Shown here: piece by piece, positions 33,066-39,854 of the stretch
How positions within the stretch are numbered: position 1 is the stretch's first letter
How the letters are laid out: every line of letters begins with the position of its first letter
NCBI GenBank assembly: GCA_050744165.1
Contig: JBOGGN010000343.1
Location: 1-53,711, forward strand
DNA length: 53,711 nucleotides
Reading direction: 5' to 3'
From: JBOGGN01 sp050744165
GTDB lineage: Bacteria; Actinomycetota; Acidimicrobiia; Acidimicrobiales; Palsa-688
The notes under the pieces: generated by a model
Seen by the model: the letters and a program-made list of their open reading frames with translations, nothing else
Database searches by the model: none
Told to the model about the DNA's origin: nothing
Translations under genes and position numbers: made by a program

Positions 33066-33992
33066 CTAGTCCTGCTTGGAAAACATGGCCACCGCCACCC
33101 ACAAGCAGCCGAAGGTGATGGCCACCACGATCGCCAACTCCGGCCACACCGGGAGCTTCCAGCTGCCCCAGTGCAGGCCGGGGCTGAACTTGGCGACGGC
33201 CGCCTTGGATACGTTCAGGTGGTCGAACACCGCCCGGCGCATGGGGTCGACGATGTAGGCCAGGGGGTCCACCTTGGTCAGGATCGACAGCCACGTCGGC
33301 AGGCCGGTGAGGGGGAAGATGGCCCCGGCCAGGAAGAACATGGGCAGCACGAACAGCTGCATGACCACCTGGAAGGACTCCACCTGCTGCATGCGGCTGG
33401 CCGCCACCACGCCGATAGCGGTCAACATCAAGGAGCACAGCACCATGAGCAGGACCATCTCGACCAGCGTCACCATGTTGAACGGGACGCCGGCGATGGG
33501 GCCCAGCAGCAGCATGATGATGCCCTGGGAGGTGGCCACCGTGGCCCCCCCGAGGGTCTTCCCCGTGACCAGGGCGCCCCGGCGCACCGGGGCCACCATC
33601 ATCTCCCGCAGGAAGCCGAACTCCCGGTCCCAGACGATCGACACCGCCGAGAAGATGGCGGTGAACAAGATCGTCATGGCAATCACGCCCGGAAACATGA
33701 AGGTCACGAAGCTCACGTGGGGGCCCGAGGAGGACGACACGATGGGGGAGAGCCCCGAGCCCAGCACGAACAGGAACAGCACGGGCTGGGCCAGCGAGGT
33801 CACGATCCGGATGCGGTTGCGGGCGTAGCGGATGAGCTCGCGTTTCCAGACCATCTTCACGGCCCGCAGGTCGTCCTGGAAGCGGCCGCCAGCCACCGCC
33901 ACGGCCATGACGTCGAGGCCGGGCGAGGCGCCGGCGCCGTTGCTGGCGGGCGTGCCCGGGCCGGCGCTCGTGCGTTCGGTGGAAATCGCCAT
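33066..33992 (-). CDS. ABC-2 type exporter permease (DrrB-like)
   Basis: A 308-residue membrane protein with six spans. LIRYARNRIRIVTSLAQPVL and SIVWDREFGFLREMMVAPV are characteristic of the daunorubicin-resistance (DrrB) permease family, with PLTGLPTWLSILTKVDPLAY before the last spans. The N-terminal 40 residues are Ala/Gly/Thr-rich and cytoplasmic. It pairs with the ATPase gene eight bases upstream. GGAGGT, overlapping that gene's stop region, is its Shine-Dalgarno sequence. The exported substrate (drug, lipid or toxic metabolite) is unknown. Confidence 0.88.
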   Translation of the reverse strand: MAISTERTSAGPGTPASNGAGASPGLDVMAVAVAGGRFQDDLRAVKMVWKRELIRYARNRIRIVTSLAQPVLFLFVLGSGLSPIVSSSSGPHVSFVTFMFPGVIAMTILFTAIFSAVSIVWDREFGFLREMMVAPVRRGALVTGKTLGGATVATSQGIIMLLLGPIAGVPFNMVTLVEMVLLMVLCSLMLTAIGVVAASRMQQVESFQVVMQLFVLPMFFLAGAIFPLTGLPTWLSILTKVDPLAYIVDPMRRAVFDHLNVSKAAVAKFSPGLHWGSWKLPVWPELAIVVAITFGCLWVAVAMFSKQD

Positions 33993-34001
33993 GTGGTCTG
34001 T

Positions 34002-34982
34002 CTACCTCCGCATCCGAATCATGGGATTGGCCCGCAGCCGCTCGTTGCCCGAGGCCTCGGCGTCTCGGATGGTGCGGCCGGTGTAGTTCATGAACACGTC
34101 GTCGAGGGTGGGCCGGCTGACCCGCACCGACTGGATACCGAGCCCCAGTTCGGAGAACAGCCGGGGCACGAACTCCTCGCCGTTGGCCACGTGGAAGGTC
34201 ACCGCGCCCTCGCTCATCGTGGCCAGCAGGCCGAAATGGTCCCCGAGGGCGGCGATGGCCGCCGCGTCGTCGGCGGTATGCAGCTCCACCCGGTCCTGGC
34301 CGACACTGGCCTTCAGCGCTGCCGGGGTGTCGATGCGAACGATCTCGCCGTGGTCGATGATGGCGATGCGGTCGCAGTTTTCCGCCTCGTCCATGTAGTG
34401 GGTGGTCAGGAAGATGGTGATGGTCTCCTGGCCTTTCAGCTCGTTGATGTAGTCCCAGATGTTGACCCGGGTCTGCGGATCGAGGCCCACCGTGGGTTCG
34501 TCCAGGAACAAAACGCGGGGGGAGTGGAGGAGGCCCCGGCCGATCTCGAGGCGGCGTTTCATGCCTCCTGAGAAGGTGCGCACGATGCTCGCGCGACGGT
34601 CCCAGAGTCCCACCATCTTCAGGACCTTCTCGATGCGGGGGACGGTCAGCTCCTTGCGCACCCCGTACAGCTCGGCGTGGAACTGCAGGTTCTCCTGGGC
34701 GGTCAGGTAGTCGTCGAGCGTCGTGTCCTGGAACACCAGGCCGATGCGCCGCCGCACCTCCGTGCGCTCGGCCACGATGTCGCAGCCGTCCACCAGCGCT
34801 CTGCCCCCCGAAGGCTTGATCAGGGTGCACAACATGGAGATGGTGGTGGACTTGCCCGCGCCATTGGGCCCGAGGAACCCGAAGGTCTCGCCCGGAGCCA
34901 CGTCGAAGCTGACCCCCTTCACTGCCTCGAAGTCGCCGTAGTTCTTGCGCAGCCCGTCGACCGCAACTGCTTCGCTCGTCAC
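34002..34982 (-). CDS. ABC exporter ATP-binding protein (DrrA-like)
   Basis: A 326-residue ATPase. Walker A is GPNGAGKST near 38-46, the Q-loop is VFQDTTLDDYLTA, the signature is TFSGGMKRRLE, Walker B is VLFLDEPTVGLDP and the switch is LTTHYMDEAE. The C-terminal extension of about 85 residues with RPTLDDVFMNYTGR is typical of DrrA. It drives export with the permease encoded downstream. GTG 34982 has no Shine-Dalgarno sequence; TAGTCT six bases upstream suggests a leaderless transcript, and a palindrome covers this promoter. Confidence 0.9.
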   Translation of the reverse strand: MTSEAVAVDGLRKNYGDFEAVKGVSFDVAPGETFGFLGPNGAGKSTTISMLCTLIKPSGGRALVDGCDIVAERTEVRRRIGLVFQDTTLDDYLTAQENLQFHAELYGVRKELTVPRIEKVLKMVGLWDRRASIVRTFSGGMKRRLEIGRGLLHSPRVLFLDEPTVGLDPQTRVNIWDYINELKGQETITIFLTTHYMDEAENCDRIAIIDHGEIVRIDTPAALKASVGQDRVELHTADDAAAIAALGDHFGLLATMSEGAVTFHVANGEEFVPRLFSELGLGIQSVRVSRPTLDDVFMNYTGRTIRDAEASGNERLRANPMIRMRR

Positions 34983-35001
34983 ATAGTAAGACTATCTAAC
35001 T
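34983..35001 (-). promoter_or_regulatory. Leaderless promoter overlapped by a 17-base palindromic operator candidate
   Basis: On the minus strand AGTTAGATAGTCTTACT (34985-35001) has perfect two-fold symmetry of the form AGTnAGAnnnTCTnACT. The -10-like TAGTCT (34989-34994) lies inside it, six bases before the GTG start. A dimeric repressor bound here would block the promoter directly. No regulator gene is adjacent in the window. Confidence 0.5.
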
Positions 35002-35081
35002 ACAGGGGCCTACCGAAACGAGTTTCCTCGGCGCGCCGGCACCGGCGCCGCGCCCGTCCGAGCGCCCCCGTCCCGCGGGCC

Positions 35082-35477
35082 TCAGAGAAGGACGCCGTCG
35101 CCCAGCGCGCCCAGCGCTGCGAGCGCCTCCAGCTCCGGGCCCAGCAGGTCGAGCGAGCGCCGGAGCACGGAGATCATGGCGTTGCCCGCGTCGGCGTCGG
35201 CCAGGGCGCTGGCCGCCAGCAGATGCGCGTCGAGGCGGCTGCGCAGCTGGTGGAGCCGCCAGCCGATGGGCGTTTCGACCCCGAGGGTGTCCAGCGCCAC
35301 CACCAGGCCCTCGCTGGCCTGGCGCAAGGCCTGTTCCGCCTGACCGGCGCGGGCCGGGTGGGGCGAGGAATTTTCCCCGCCCTCACACAGCAGAAAGCGA
35401 GCCCGCTCGATCTGGTGCTGCAGCGGTGGCAGCCATTCCGGCGGGGCCACCGAGCGCCGGTCGCCGAGGGTCGTCAT
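35082..35477 (-). CDS. Small helical protein coupled to phoU-like gene
   Basis: A 131-residue protein starting at ATG 35477, which overlaps the PhoU-like stop (ATGA). It is mostly alpha-helical: LQHQIERARFLL, QAEQALRQASEGLVVALD and LHQLRSRLDAHLLAASALAD. It has no membrane span and no recognised family. Coupling to PhoU suggests a partner in phosphate-transport regulation, which is inference. A longer frame upstream lies inside the PhoU-like gene and is rejected. Confidence 0.6.
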   Translation of the reverse strand: MTTLGDRRSVAPPEWLPPLQHQIERARFLLCEGGENSSPHPARAGQAEQALRQASEGLVVALDTLGVETPIGWRLHQLRSRLDAHLLAASALADADAGNAMISVLRRSLDLLGPELEALAALGALGDGVLL

Positions 35478-36097
35478 CGCAGCGCCACCCGCCGGCTGAC
35501 GTTGACGGCGTGGTCGCCGAGGCGCTCGAAGAACCGTGCCACCAGCCCCATCTCGATGGCCACCGGCACCGGGAGGGCCACGGCCGCCAGTTCCGACGTC
35601 AGCGTCACATGGAGGTCGTCGAGGTCGTCGTCGCGCAGTCGCAGCCGGGCGGCGGCGGCTGGGTCCCGCTCTCGGAAGGCGGTGGCGGCGGTGTGCCACA
35701 TCTCGACCGCAATGGCCCCCATCTGCTGGATGAGGCCTCGGCAGCGGGGGGAGATGACCTGGGCCAGGTCCTGGGGGGTCCGCAGCGCTATGTGCTCCAC
35801 CAAGTCGCCGCTGCGCTCCAACTCGGGCACGATCTGCATGACCTGCAGCAGGTGGGCGAGCTCGTCCCGGCTGAGGGCGTGGTGGTCGATCACCTCCCGG
35901 AACACCAGCCGCTCGATCTCCAGCTGGAGCTCGTCGACGTGGTGGTCATTGGCCGAAAGGTCGCGGGCGGCGTCGCGGTCCCCCGACAGAAACGCCGCCG
36001 TGGCCGCCGCCAGTCCCTCGCTCACCATCGCGAAGAGATAGCCGACTTGGGTATCGATGCTCCTCAGATCCGTCCCGCTCAGGCCGGTCACCGTCAT
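35474..36097 (-). CDS. PhoU-family phosphate-regulation protein
   Basis: A 207-residue all-helical protein with two PhoU-type three-helix repeats. The first (about 15-95) contains DRDAARDLSANDHHVDELQL. The second ends with VAIEMGLVARFFERLGDHAV followed by NVSRRV, the conserved E..R.gDha.n metal-site motif of PhoU. PhoU proteins bind metal clusters and restrain PstSCAB/PhoR signalling. No pst or phoR gene is in the window. GGGGAGG precedes the ATG. Confidence 0.82.
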   Translation of the reverse strand: MTVTGLSGTDLRSIDTQVGYLFAMVSEGLAAATAAFLSGDRDAARDLSANDHHVDELQLEIERLVFREVIDHHALSRDELAHLLQVMQIVPELERSGDLVEHIALRTPQDLAQVISPRCRGLIQQMGAIAVEMWHTAATAFRERDPAAAARLRLRDDDLDDLHVTLTSELAAVALPVPVAIEMGLVARFFERLGDHAVNVSRRVALR

Positions 36098-36128
36098 GAC
36101 GCCTCCCCGGAGGCTCTGCTCAACTCCG

Positions 36129-36134
36129 ACTGTA
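36129..36134 (-). promoter_or_regulatory. Candidate -10 element for the phoU-like operon
   Basis: TACAGT on the minus strand, 31 bases before ATG 36097, leaves a short 5' leader containing GGGGAGG. Confidence 0.35.
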
Positions 36135-36168
36135 GGGAGCCGTCCCTGTGGGGAGCCAGAGGAAAACC

Positions 36169-36203
36169 GGAGGAAAACCCGCCAAATACTGTGGATTTGG
36201 CGG
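36169..36203 (-). terminator. Intrinsic terminator after the Dabb gene
   Basis: On the minus strand CCGCCAAAT (7-base loop) ATTTGGCGG forms a perfect 9-base-pair stem followed by GTTTTCC and a second TTTTCC. It starts four bases after the Dabb stop at 36207. This is the clearest terminator in the window. Confidence 0.6.
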
Positions 36204-36206
36204 CTC

Positions 36207-36494
36207 TCAGAGGTGGAACTGGCAGCGCTCCAAGCGCACCGTGATGGGTGCGATCATCTCCCGTCGGATCCGGTCGTGCTCCGTGTCGGCGTCGTAGGCC
36301 AAGAAGGCGGCCTCGTCCTCGAAGTCGGCAACCAAGGCAACGTCGAAGTTGCCAGGGCGCAGCCCGAGGTCCGGCCCCATGGTGAACGAGGCCCGCCCTG
36401 GCGCGTCCAGGGTCGCCAAGGCAGCGCGGACCTCGGCCACCGCCTCCGGCGTCGAGGCCTCGTTGGTGGCCATGAGCACGATGTGGCGGATCAC
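36207..36494 (-). CDS. Dabb (stress-responsive alpha-beta barrel) family protein
   Basis: A 95-residue protein beginning MIRHIVLMATNEAS, with FDVALVADFEDEAAFLAYDA and a final APITVRLERCQFHL, the pattern of the dimeric alpha-beta-barrel (Dabb) family. Members are small homodimers, some of which are cyclases or monooxygenase-like; the specific role is unknown. The start GTG 36494 overlaps the stop of the kelch-repeat gene (GTGA), so the two are co-transcribed, and the terminator follows directly. Confidence 0.82.
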   Translation of the reverse strand: MIRHIVLMATNEASTPEAVAEVRAALATLDAPGRASFTMGPDLGLRPGNFDVALVADFEDEAAFLAYDADTEHDRIRREMIAPITVRLERCQFHL

Positions 36495-37789
36495 GTGCTC
36501 GACGTGGTGCCCGACGCCTGGGTTGTCGTCGTGGTCGCCCGGGTCGAGGTGGTCGTGGCCTTGGCGGTCGTCGGGGTAGTCGCGGGGGTGGTCGACCGGG
36601 TCGTCGGCGGAGGGGTGGTGCGCTGGGTGGTGGCGGTCGTGGCCCGGGTCGATGAAGTGGTCGGCAGCGTGGCCGGCGCCGGGGTGCTGGTCAAGGTCAC
36701 CGCGACCACATCGGTCGACGGCGTGCCGCTGTCGTTCTCGCCCCCGAGCAGGTAGGCGCCCTGGCCGATGACCACGGCGCCCATGTCGGAGCTTGCCACG
36801 GGGAGCGATCCCACCGGCTCCAACGCCCCGGTCGATGGTTGAAACTGGTTGATCGTGGCGATGGCGTGCCCGCCGCTGCGCCCGCCGAGCACGTAGATCG
36901 TGTTGTTCAGCGTTACCGCCACCGCGTGCGACAACCCTTGGGGCAGCGGGGTTAGTTGGGTCACGGTGCCCGAGGTCAGGTTGATGGCCTGCACCGCAGT
37001 GGCGTCGGCGGCGTTGGGTCCGATCTCACCGCCGATCACGTACATCGTCTCGTTGAGCACGGCGACGGCCGCGTAGCGCACCGCCGGGCTGAGCTGGGCG
37101 GCGACGGTGAAGTTCATGCCGTCGGTGCTGCTGACGACGCTCGTGAGGTAGCTGGAACCGTCGAAACCGCCCACCAGGAGCACGCGGCCATTGGCGCTCG
37201 CACTCTCCATTTCGCTCCGCTTGGCCGGAAGGCTGCCGACCACCGAGCCTGCCATGGTCGTCGAGTTGGCAAAGGTGAACTGCTGGACGTCCGTGGTGGC
37301 GGCGGAGCGGGTCATCCCCCCGAAGACGTAGTAGCTGCTCCCGATCACCGCCCCCGCGGCGTCGCGCACCCCGGTCGGCATGGAACCGAGCGAGGTCGCT
37401 TGGCCGCTGGACGCGTCGATCTCGTAGACGCGCCCGTTGATGCCCGAGGTCGACAGGCCGCCGAAGATGCCGATCTCGTTGTTGATCGGGAGTGCCACCT
37501 CACGGGAGAGGGCCAGCGGCAAATGCCAGCTGGCGAGCATGGCCACCGGGCGCATGGGGAGGGTGGTCGTGGTGGTGGCCACCCCGCGGGTGGTGGAGGT
37601 CCCCTTGTTGCCGGTGGCGACGTGGCTCTTTCCACCGCCTCCGATACGGGTCAACAGGAAGATGATCAGCAGGATCACGACGGCCACAACCACACCGGCG
37701 GCGATGCGGCGGCGGACGTAGATCTTGTGCATCGCCGGTGACTGGCGGCCGCTGACGGCGGGCCGCATCCACGGCGGTGGCCGATTCAT
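36491..37789 (-). CDS. Membrane-anchored kelch-repeat protein with Thr-rich tail
   Basis: A 432-residue protein starting at ATG 37789. A membrane helix lies at about 30-48 (IAAGVVVAVVILLIIFLLTR), then a short Thr-rich stalk. Five or six kelch-type repeats of about 45-50 residues follow, each with a hydrophobic strand and Gly-Gly (YYVFGGM, VLLVGGFDG, MYVIGGEI, IYVLGGRSGG, AYLLGGEND). They form an extracytoplasmic beta-propeller. The last 65 residues are almost entirely Thr/Pro/Ser/Ala, a mucin-like tail. GGAGGT lies directly against the ATG, so an internal ATG (37732, before KIYVRRR) is an alternative start. It is divergent from the encapsulin pair. Confidence 0.78.
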   Translation of the reverse strand: MNRPPPWMRPAVSGRQSPAMHKIYVRRRIAAGVVVAVVILLIIFLLTRIGGGGKSHVATGNKGTSTTRGVATTTTTLPMRPVAMLASWHLPLALSREVALPINNEIGIFGGLSTSGINGRVYEIDASSGQATSLGSMPTGVRDAAGAVIGSSYYVFGGMTRSAATTDVQQFTFANSTTMAGSVVGSLPAKRSEMESASANGRVLLVGGFDGSSYLTSVVSSTDGMNFTVAAQLSPAVRYAAVAVLNETMYVIGGEIGPNAADATAVQAINLTSGTVTQLTPLPQGLSHAVAVTLNNTIYVLGGRSGGHAIATINQFQPSTGALEPVGSLPVASSDMGAVVIGQGAYLLGGENDSGTPSTDVVAVTLTSTPAPATLPTTSSTRATTATTQRTTPPPTTRSTTPATTPTTAKATTTSTRATTTTTQASGTTSST

Positions 37790-37823
37790 ACCTCCAAGTC
37801 TTTCAGGAAAGGCCCTTGGAGGT
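37790..37823. promoter_or_regulatory. Inverted repeat in divergent kelch/encapsulin intergenic region
   Basis: ACCTCCAAG (37790-37798) and CTTGGAGGT (37815-37823) are perfect 9-base complements separated by 16 bases. The left arm abuts the kelch-gene ATG and contains its Shine-Dalgarno-like sequence. It could be an operator or an RNA hairpin that hides that site. Confidence 0.45.
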
Positions 37824-37896
37824 GATGATGCCGTGCCCACGGGATATAAAGGGCGACACAGACCGCAGCCCGGTTCACGCGTCAACCGCGGCCACC

Positions 37897-37923
37897 GAGG
37901 CAACTGAGGCAACTGAGGCAACT
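37897..37923 (+). repeat. Three tandem copies of a 9-base repeat in the ferritin-gene leader
   Basis: GAGGCAACT occurs three times without gaps and ends just before GGGAGG, the Shine-Dalgarno sequence of the encapsulated ferritin gene. Function unknown. Confidence 0.8.
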
Positions 37924-37939
37924 GACGGGAGGCTTCCCC

Positions 37940-38332
37940 ATGGCCAGCGAGGGCCTGCACGAACCGGTCGAGTGGCTCGACGAGGCGACCATCGACCACC
38001 ACCGGGCCATCACCTCGTTGATGGAGGAGTTGGAGGCCGTCGACTGGTACGACCAGCGGGTGAAGGCGACCAAGGATCCCAGCCTGGCCGCGGTGCTGGC
38101 CCACAACCGGGACGAGGAGAAAGAGCACGCCGCCATGGTCCTGGAGTGGTTGCGGCGGCGCGATCCGAAGCTGGACGCGGTGCTACGGCAGTACCTGTTC
38201 ACCGAGGGGCCCATTACCGAGATCGAGGCGGCGGCCATGGCGGGCGGCTCCGAAGACCCGGCCGGGTCGGCAGCGGGGTCAGCGGGTGAGGGGTCATTGG
38301 GCTTGGGCGGCACACGACAGGAGGAGTCATGA
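37940..38332 (+). CDS. Encapsulated ferritin (EncFtn) cargo protein
   Basis: A 130-residue ferritin-like protein. Two helices carry the ferroxidase residues: Glu30 and Glu32 with Trp36-Tyr37, and Glu60 with His63 (in DEEKEHAAM), matching the half-ferritin pattern of encapsulated ferritins. The protein dimerises to make the iron site, oxidises Fe(II) and works only inside an encapsulin shell that stores the mineral. The C-terminal tail after a Gly/Ala linker is GSLGLGGTRQEES, which fits the cargo-loading peptide type (SLGIGSL-like). GGGAGG precedes the ATG and the stop overlaps the shell gene (ATGA). Confidence 0.88.
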   Translation: MASEGLHEPVEWLDEATIDHHRAITSLMEELEAVDWYDQRVKATKDPSLAAVLAHNRDEEKEHAAMVLEWLRRRDPKLDAVLRQYLFTEGPITEIEAAAMAGGSEDPAGSAAGSAGEGSLGLGGTRQEES

Positions 38333-39126
38333 ACCATCTGCTGCGGGGTCTCGCCCCGATCAGCGACACCGGCTGGAAGGCAATCGAGGAGGAGGCCAAG
38401 CCCCGGCTGAGCACCTACCTGGCGGCCCGCAAGCTGGTCGATTTCGGCGGCCCCCATGGGTGGACCCATTCGGCCACCTCGCTCGGGCGGGTCGACTTCG
38501 TCGACGGCCCCGCCGACGGGGTCTCCGCCGCCACCCGCCGGGTGCTGCCACTAGTCGAGCTGCGCTCGGACTTCGTCGTGTCGCGCGACGAGCTGGCCGA
38601 TGCCGACCGGGGCGCCGAGGACCTCGAGTTCCCGGAGCTGGATGCGGCCGCGGCCCGCATCGCGGTGGCCGAGAACACCGCCGTCTTCTACGGCTACGGA
38701 GCCGCCGACCTGACCGGAATCATCGACCGCTCATCGCACCCCGCGATCGCCCTCGGCGAGGAGGTCCGGGCCTACCCGGGCCGCGTCTCGGAGGCCATCA
38801 ACCGGCTCCTCGGCAGTGGGATCGGCGGCCCCTACGGGTTGGCCGTGAGCCCCGCGGCCTACACCGAGATCCTGGAAACGAGCGAATCCGGCGACCTGCT
38901 GATGGACCACCTCGCCAAGATCGTGGGTGGCCCGGTGGTCCGCACCTCCGGCCTCACCGGCGCCGTGGTGGTGAGCCAGCGCGGCGGCGACTTCGCCTTC
39001 GAGTGCGGCCAGGACATCTCCATCGGCTACCTGAGCCACAACGAGAACGAGGTCCGGCTGTATTTCGAAGAGAGCTTCACCTTCCGCGTCATCGAGCCCG
39101 ACGCGGCCATCGTCCTCACCGCCTGA
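38329..39126 (+). CDS. Encapsulin nanocompartment shell protein (family 1)
   Basis: A 265-residue HK97-fold shell protein. NHLLRGLAPISDTGWKAIEE at the N-terminus, ARKLVDFGGPHGWTHSATSL, the central GRVSEAINRLLGSGIGGPYG and the terminal FRVIEPDAAIVLT are characteristic of Linocin/encapsulin family 1. The length is that of T=1 (60-subunit) shells. Its start overlaps the ferritin stop, so cargo and shell are made together. The system stores iron and protects from oxidative stress. Its stop codon forms one end of a hairpin shared with the converging gene. Confidence 0.92.
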   Translation: MNHLLRGLAPISDTGWKAIEEEAKPRLSTYLAARKLVDFGGPHGWTHSATSLGRVDFVDGPADGVSAATRRVLPLVELRSDFVVSRDELADADRGAEDLEFPELDAAAARIAVAENTAVFYGYGAADLTGIIDRSSHPAIALGEEVRAYPGRVSEAINRLLGSGIGGPYGLAVSPAAYTEILETSESGDLLMDHLAKIVGGPVVRTSGLTGAVVVSQRGGDFAFECGQDISIGYLSHNENEVRLYFEESFTFRVIEPDAAIVLTA

Positions 39127-39144
39127 GAACCCCTGGCGTTCTCA
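39124..39144. terminator. Perfect hairpin whose ends are the stop codons of two converging genes
   Basis: TGAGAAC (39124-39130), a 7-base loop and GTTCTCA (39138-39144). The first three bases are the encapsulin TGA and the last three are the TGA of the minus-strand metallopeptidase gene. No T-tract; a compact bidirectional terminator is the likely role. Confidence 0.45.
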
Positions 39145-39795
39145 CCGCGTTGGAGCCGGAAGGCACCAGCCGAGCCCCAAACCCTCCAGCCGCAGGCGCA
39201 GCGTCTGGCGGGACACCCCCCACTGCTTGGCCTTGGCGTTGAGCACCGAAGCATCCAGCGTTCGCCGGGACAGACCGGGCCGGTTCGAGGGCAGGGTCGG
39301 GGACAGCCCAAGGGCGCCGCGCACCAGCGTCCCGGGGAGCAACAAGGCGGCGGCCAACCGGTTGGCGTTGTCTTCGCGGACCTGGCGGGGATCGCCTTCG
39401 GCCAGCCGGCGGCAGAACACCGGGTGGTCGAACAGCAGGCTCTCCCGGTCTGCGTCGTAGAGCCAGTGCGCCAACTCGTGGGCCAGCGTGAAGCGCCCCG
39501 GCCCGACCACCGCTGACAAAACGTCCCGGTGGCGCCGGTTGAAGGCGATGATCCCGGCCCGGGGTTCGAGGACGCCAAGGATCCGCTCGTCGCGGGTTTC
39601 GGCCACGTCCGCCCAGGTCACCTTCAGGCCGTAGGTTTGGCTGACGATGGCGTCGACGGGCACGGGGAGGCTCGGCAGCCACCCGGTGCGTCGGGCGTGC
39701 AACTCCAGCACGCTGTTGGCGGTCACCTCATGGGATTCGGCGCTGCGCGGGTACGCGGGCTGTGGGCTCACACGGACACCTTCCACTATCGCCAC
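39142..39795 (-). CDS. ImmA/IrrE family metallo-endopeptidase
   Basis: A 217-residue protein with the zinc motif HELAH at 106-110 (FTLAHELAHWLYDAD). A downstream ENANRLAAALLLPGTLV segment supplies the third ligand region typical of ImmA/IrrE proteases. These cleave or inactivate a partner transcription factor, often an XRE-type repressor. No partner repressor is adjacent; the C-terminus (LNAKAKQWGVSRQTLRLRL) resembles a DNA-binding helix-turn-helix and could serve that role within the same protein. The start is GTG 39795; a GTG at 39786 is possible. Convergent with the encapsulin gene. Confidence 0.82.
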   Translation of the reverse strand: MAIVEGVRVSPQPAYPRSAESHEVTANSVLELHARRTGWLPSLPVPVDAIVSQTYGLKVTWADVAETRDERILGVLEPRAGIIAFNRRHRDVLSAVVGPGRFTLAHELAHWLYDADRESLLFDHPVFCRRLAEGDPRQVREDNANRLAAALLLPGTLVRGALGLSPTLPSNRPGLSRRTLDASVLNAKAKQWGVSRQTLRLRLEGLGLGWCLPAPTR

Positions 39796-39854
39796 TGCCC
39801 CGCCCTCTTAAACGCCGTGGGTAGCGCGGTCCAGTGCCGGGTAGGGCAGCCTCG

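Noticed and set aside
35478..35699. Longer start for the small helical protein
   Set aside because: The extension is Arg/Pro-rich sequence antiparallel to no known domain and lies wholly inside the PhoU-like gene; ATG 35477 gives a 4-base coupled overlap.
37790..38128. Upstream extension of the kelch gene frame to 38128
   Set aside because: It runs antisense into the ferritin gene, has no family features and no ribosome binding site.
37777..38289. A longer plus-strand frame overlapping the encapsulated ferritin gene
   Set aside because: It is a shadow of the ferritin frame. The ferritin frame has a Shine-Dalgarno sequence, ferroxidase residues and a coupled shell gene.
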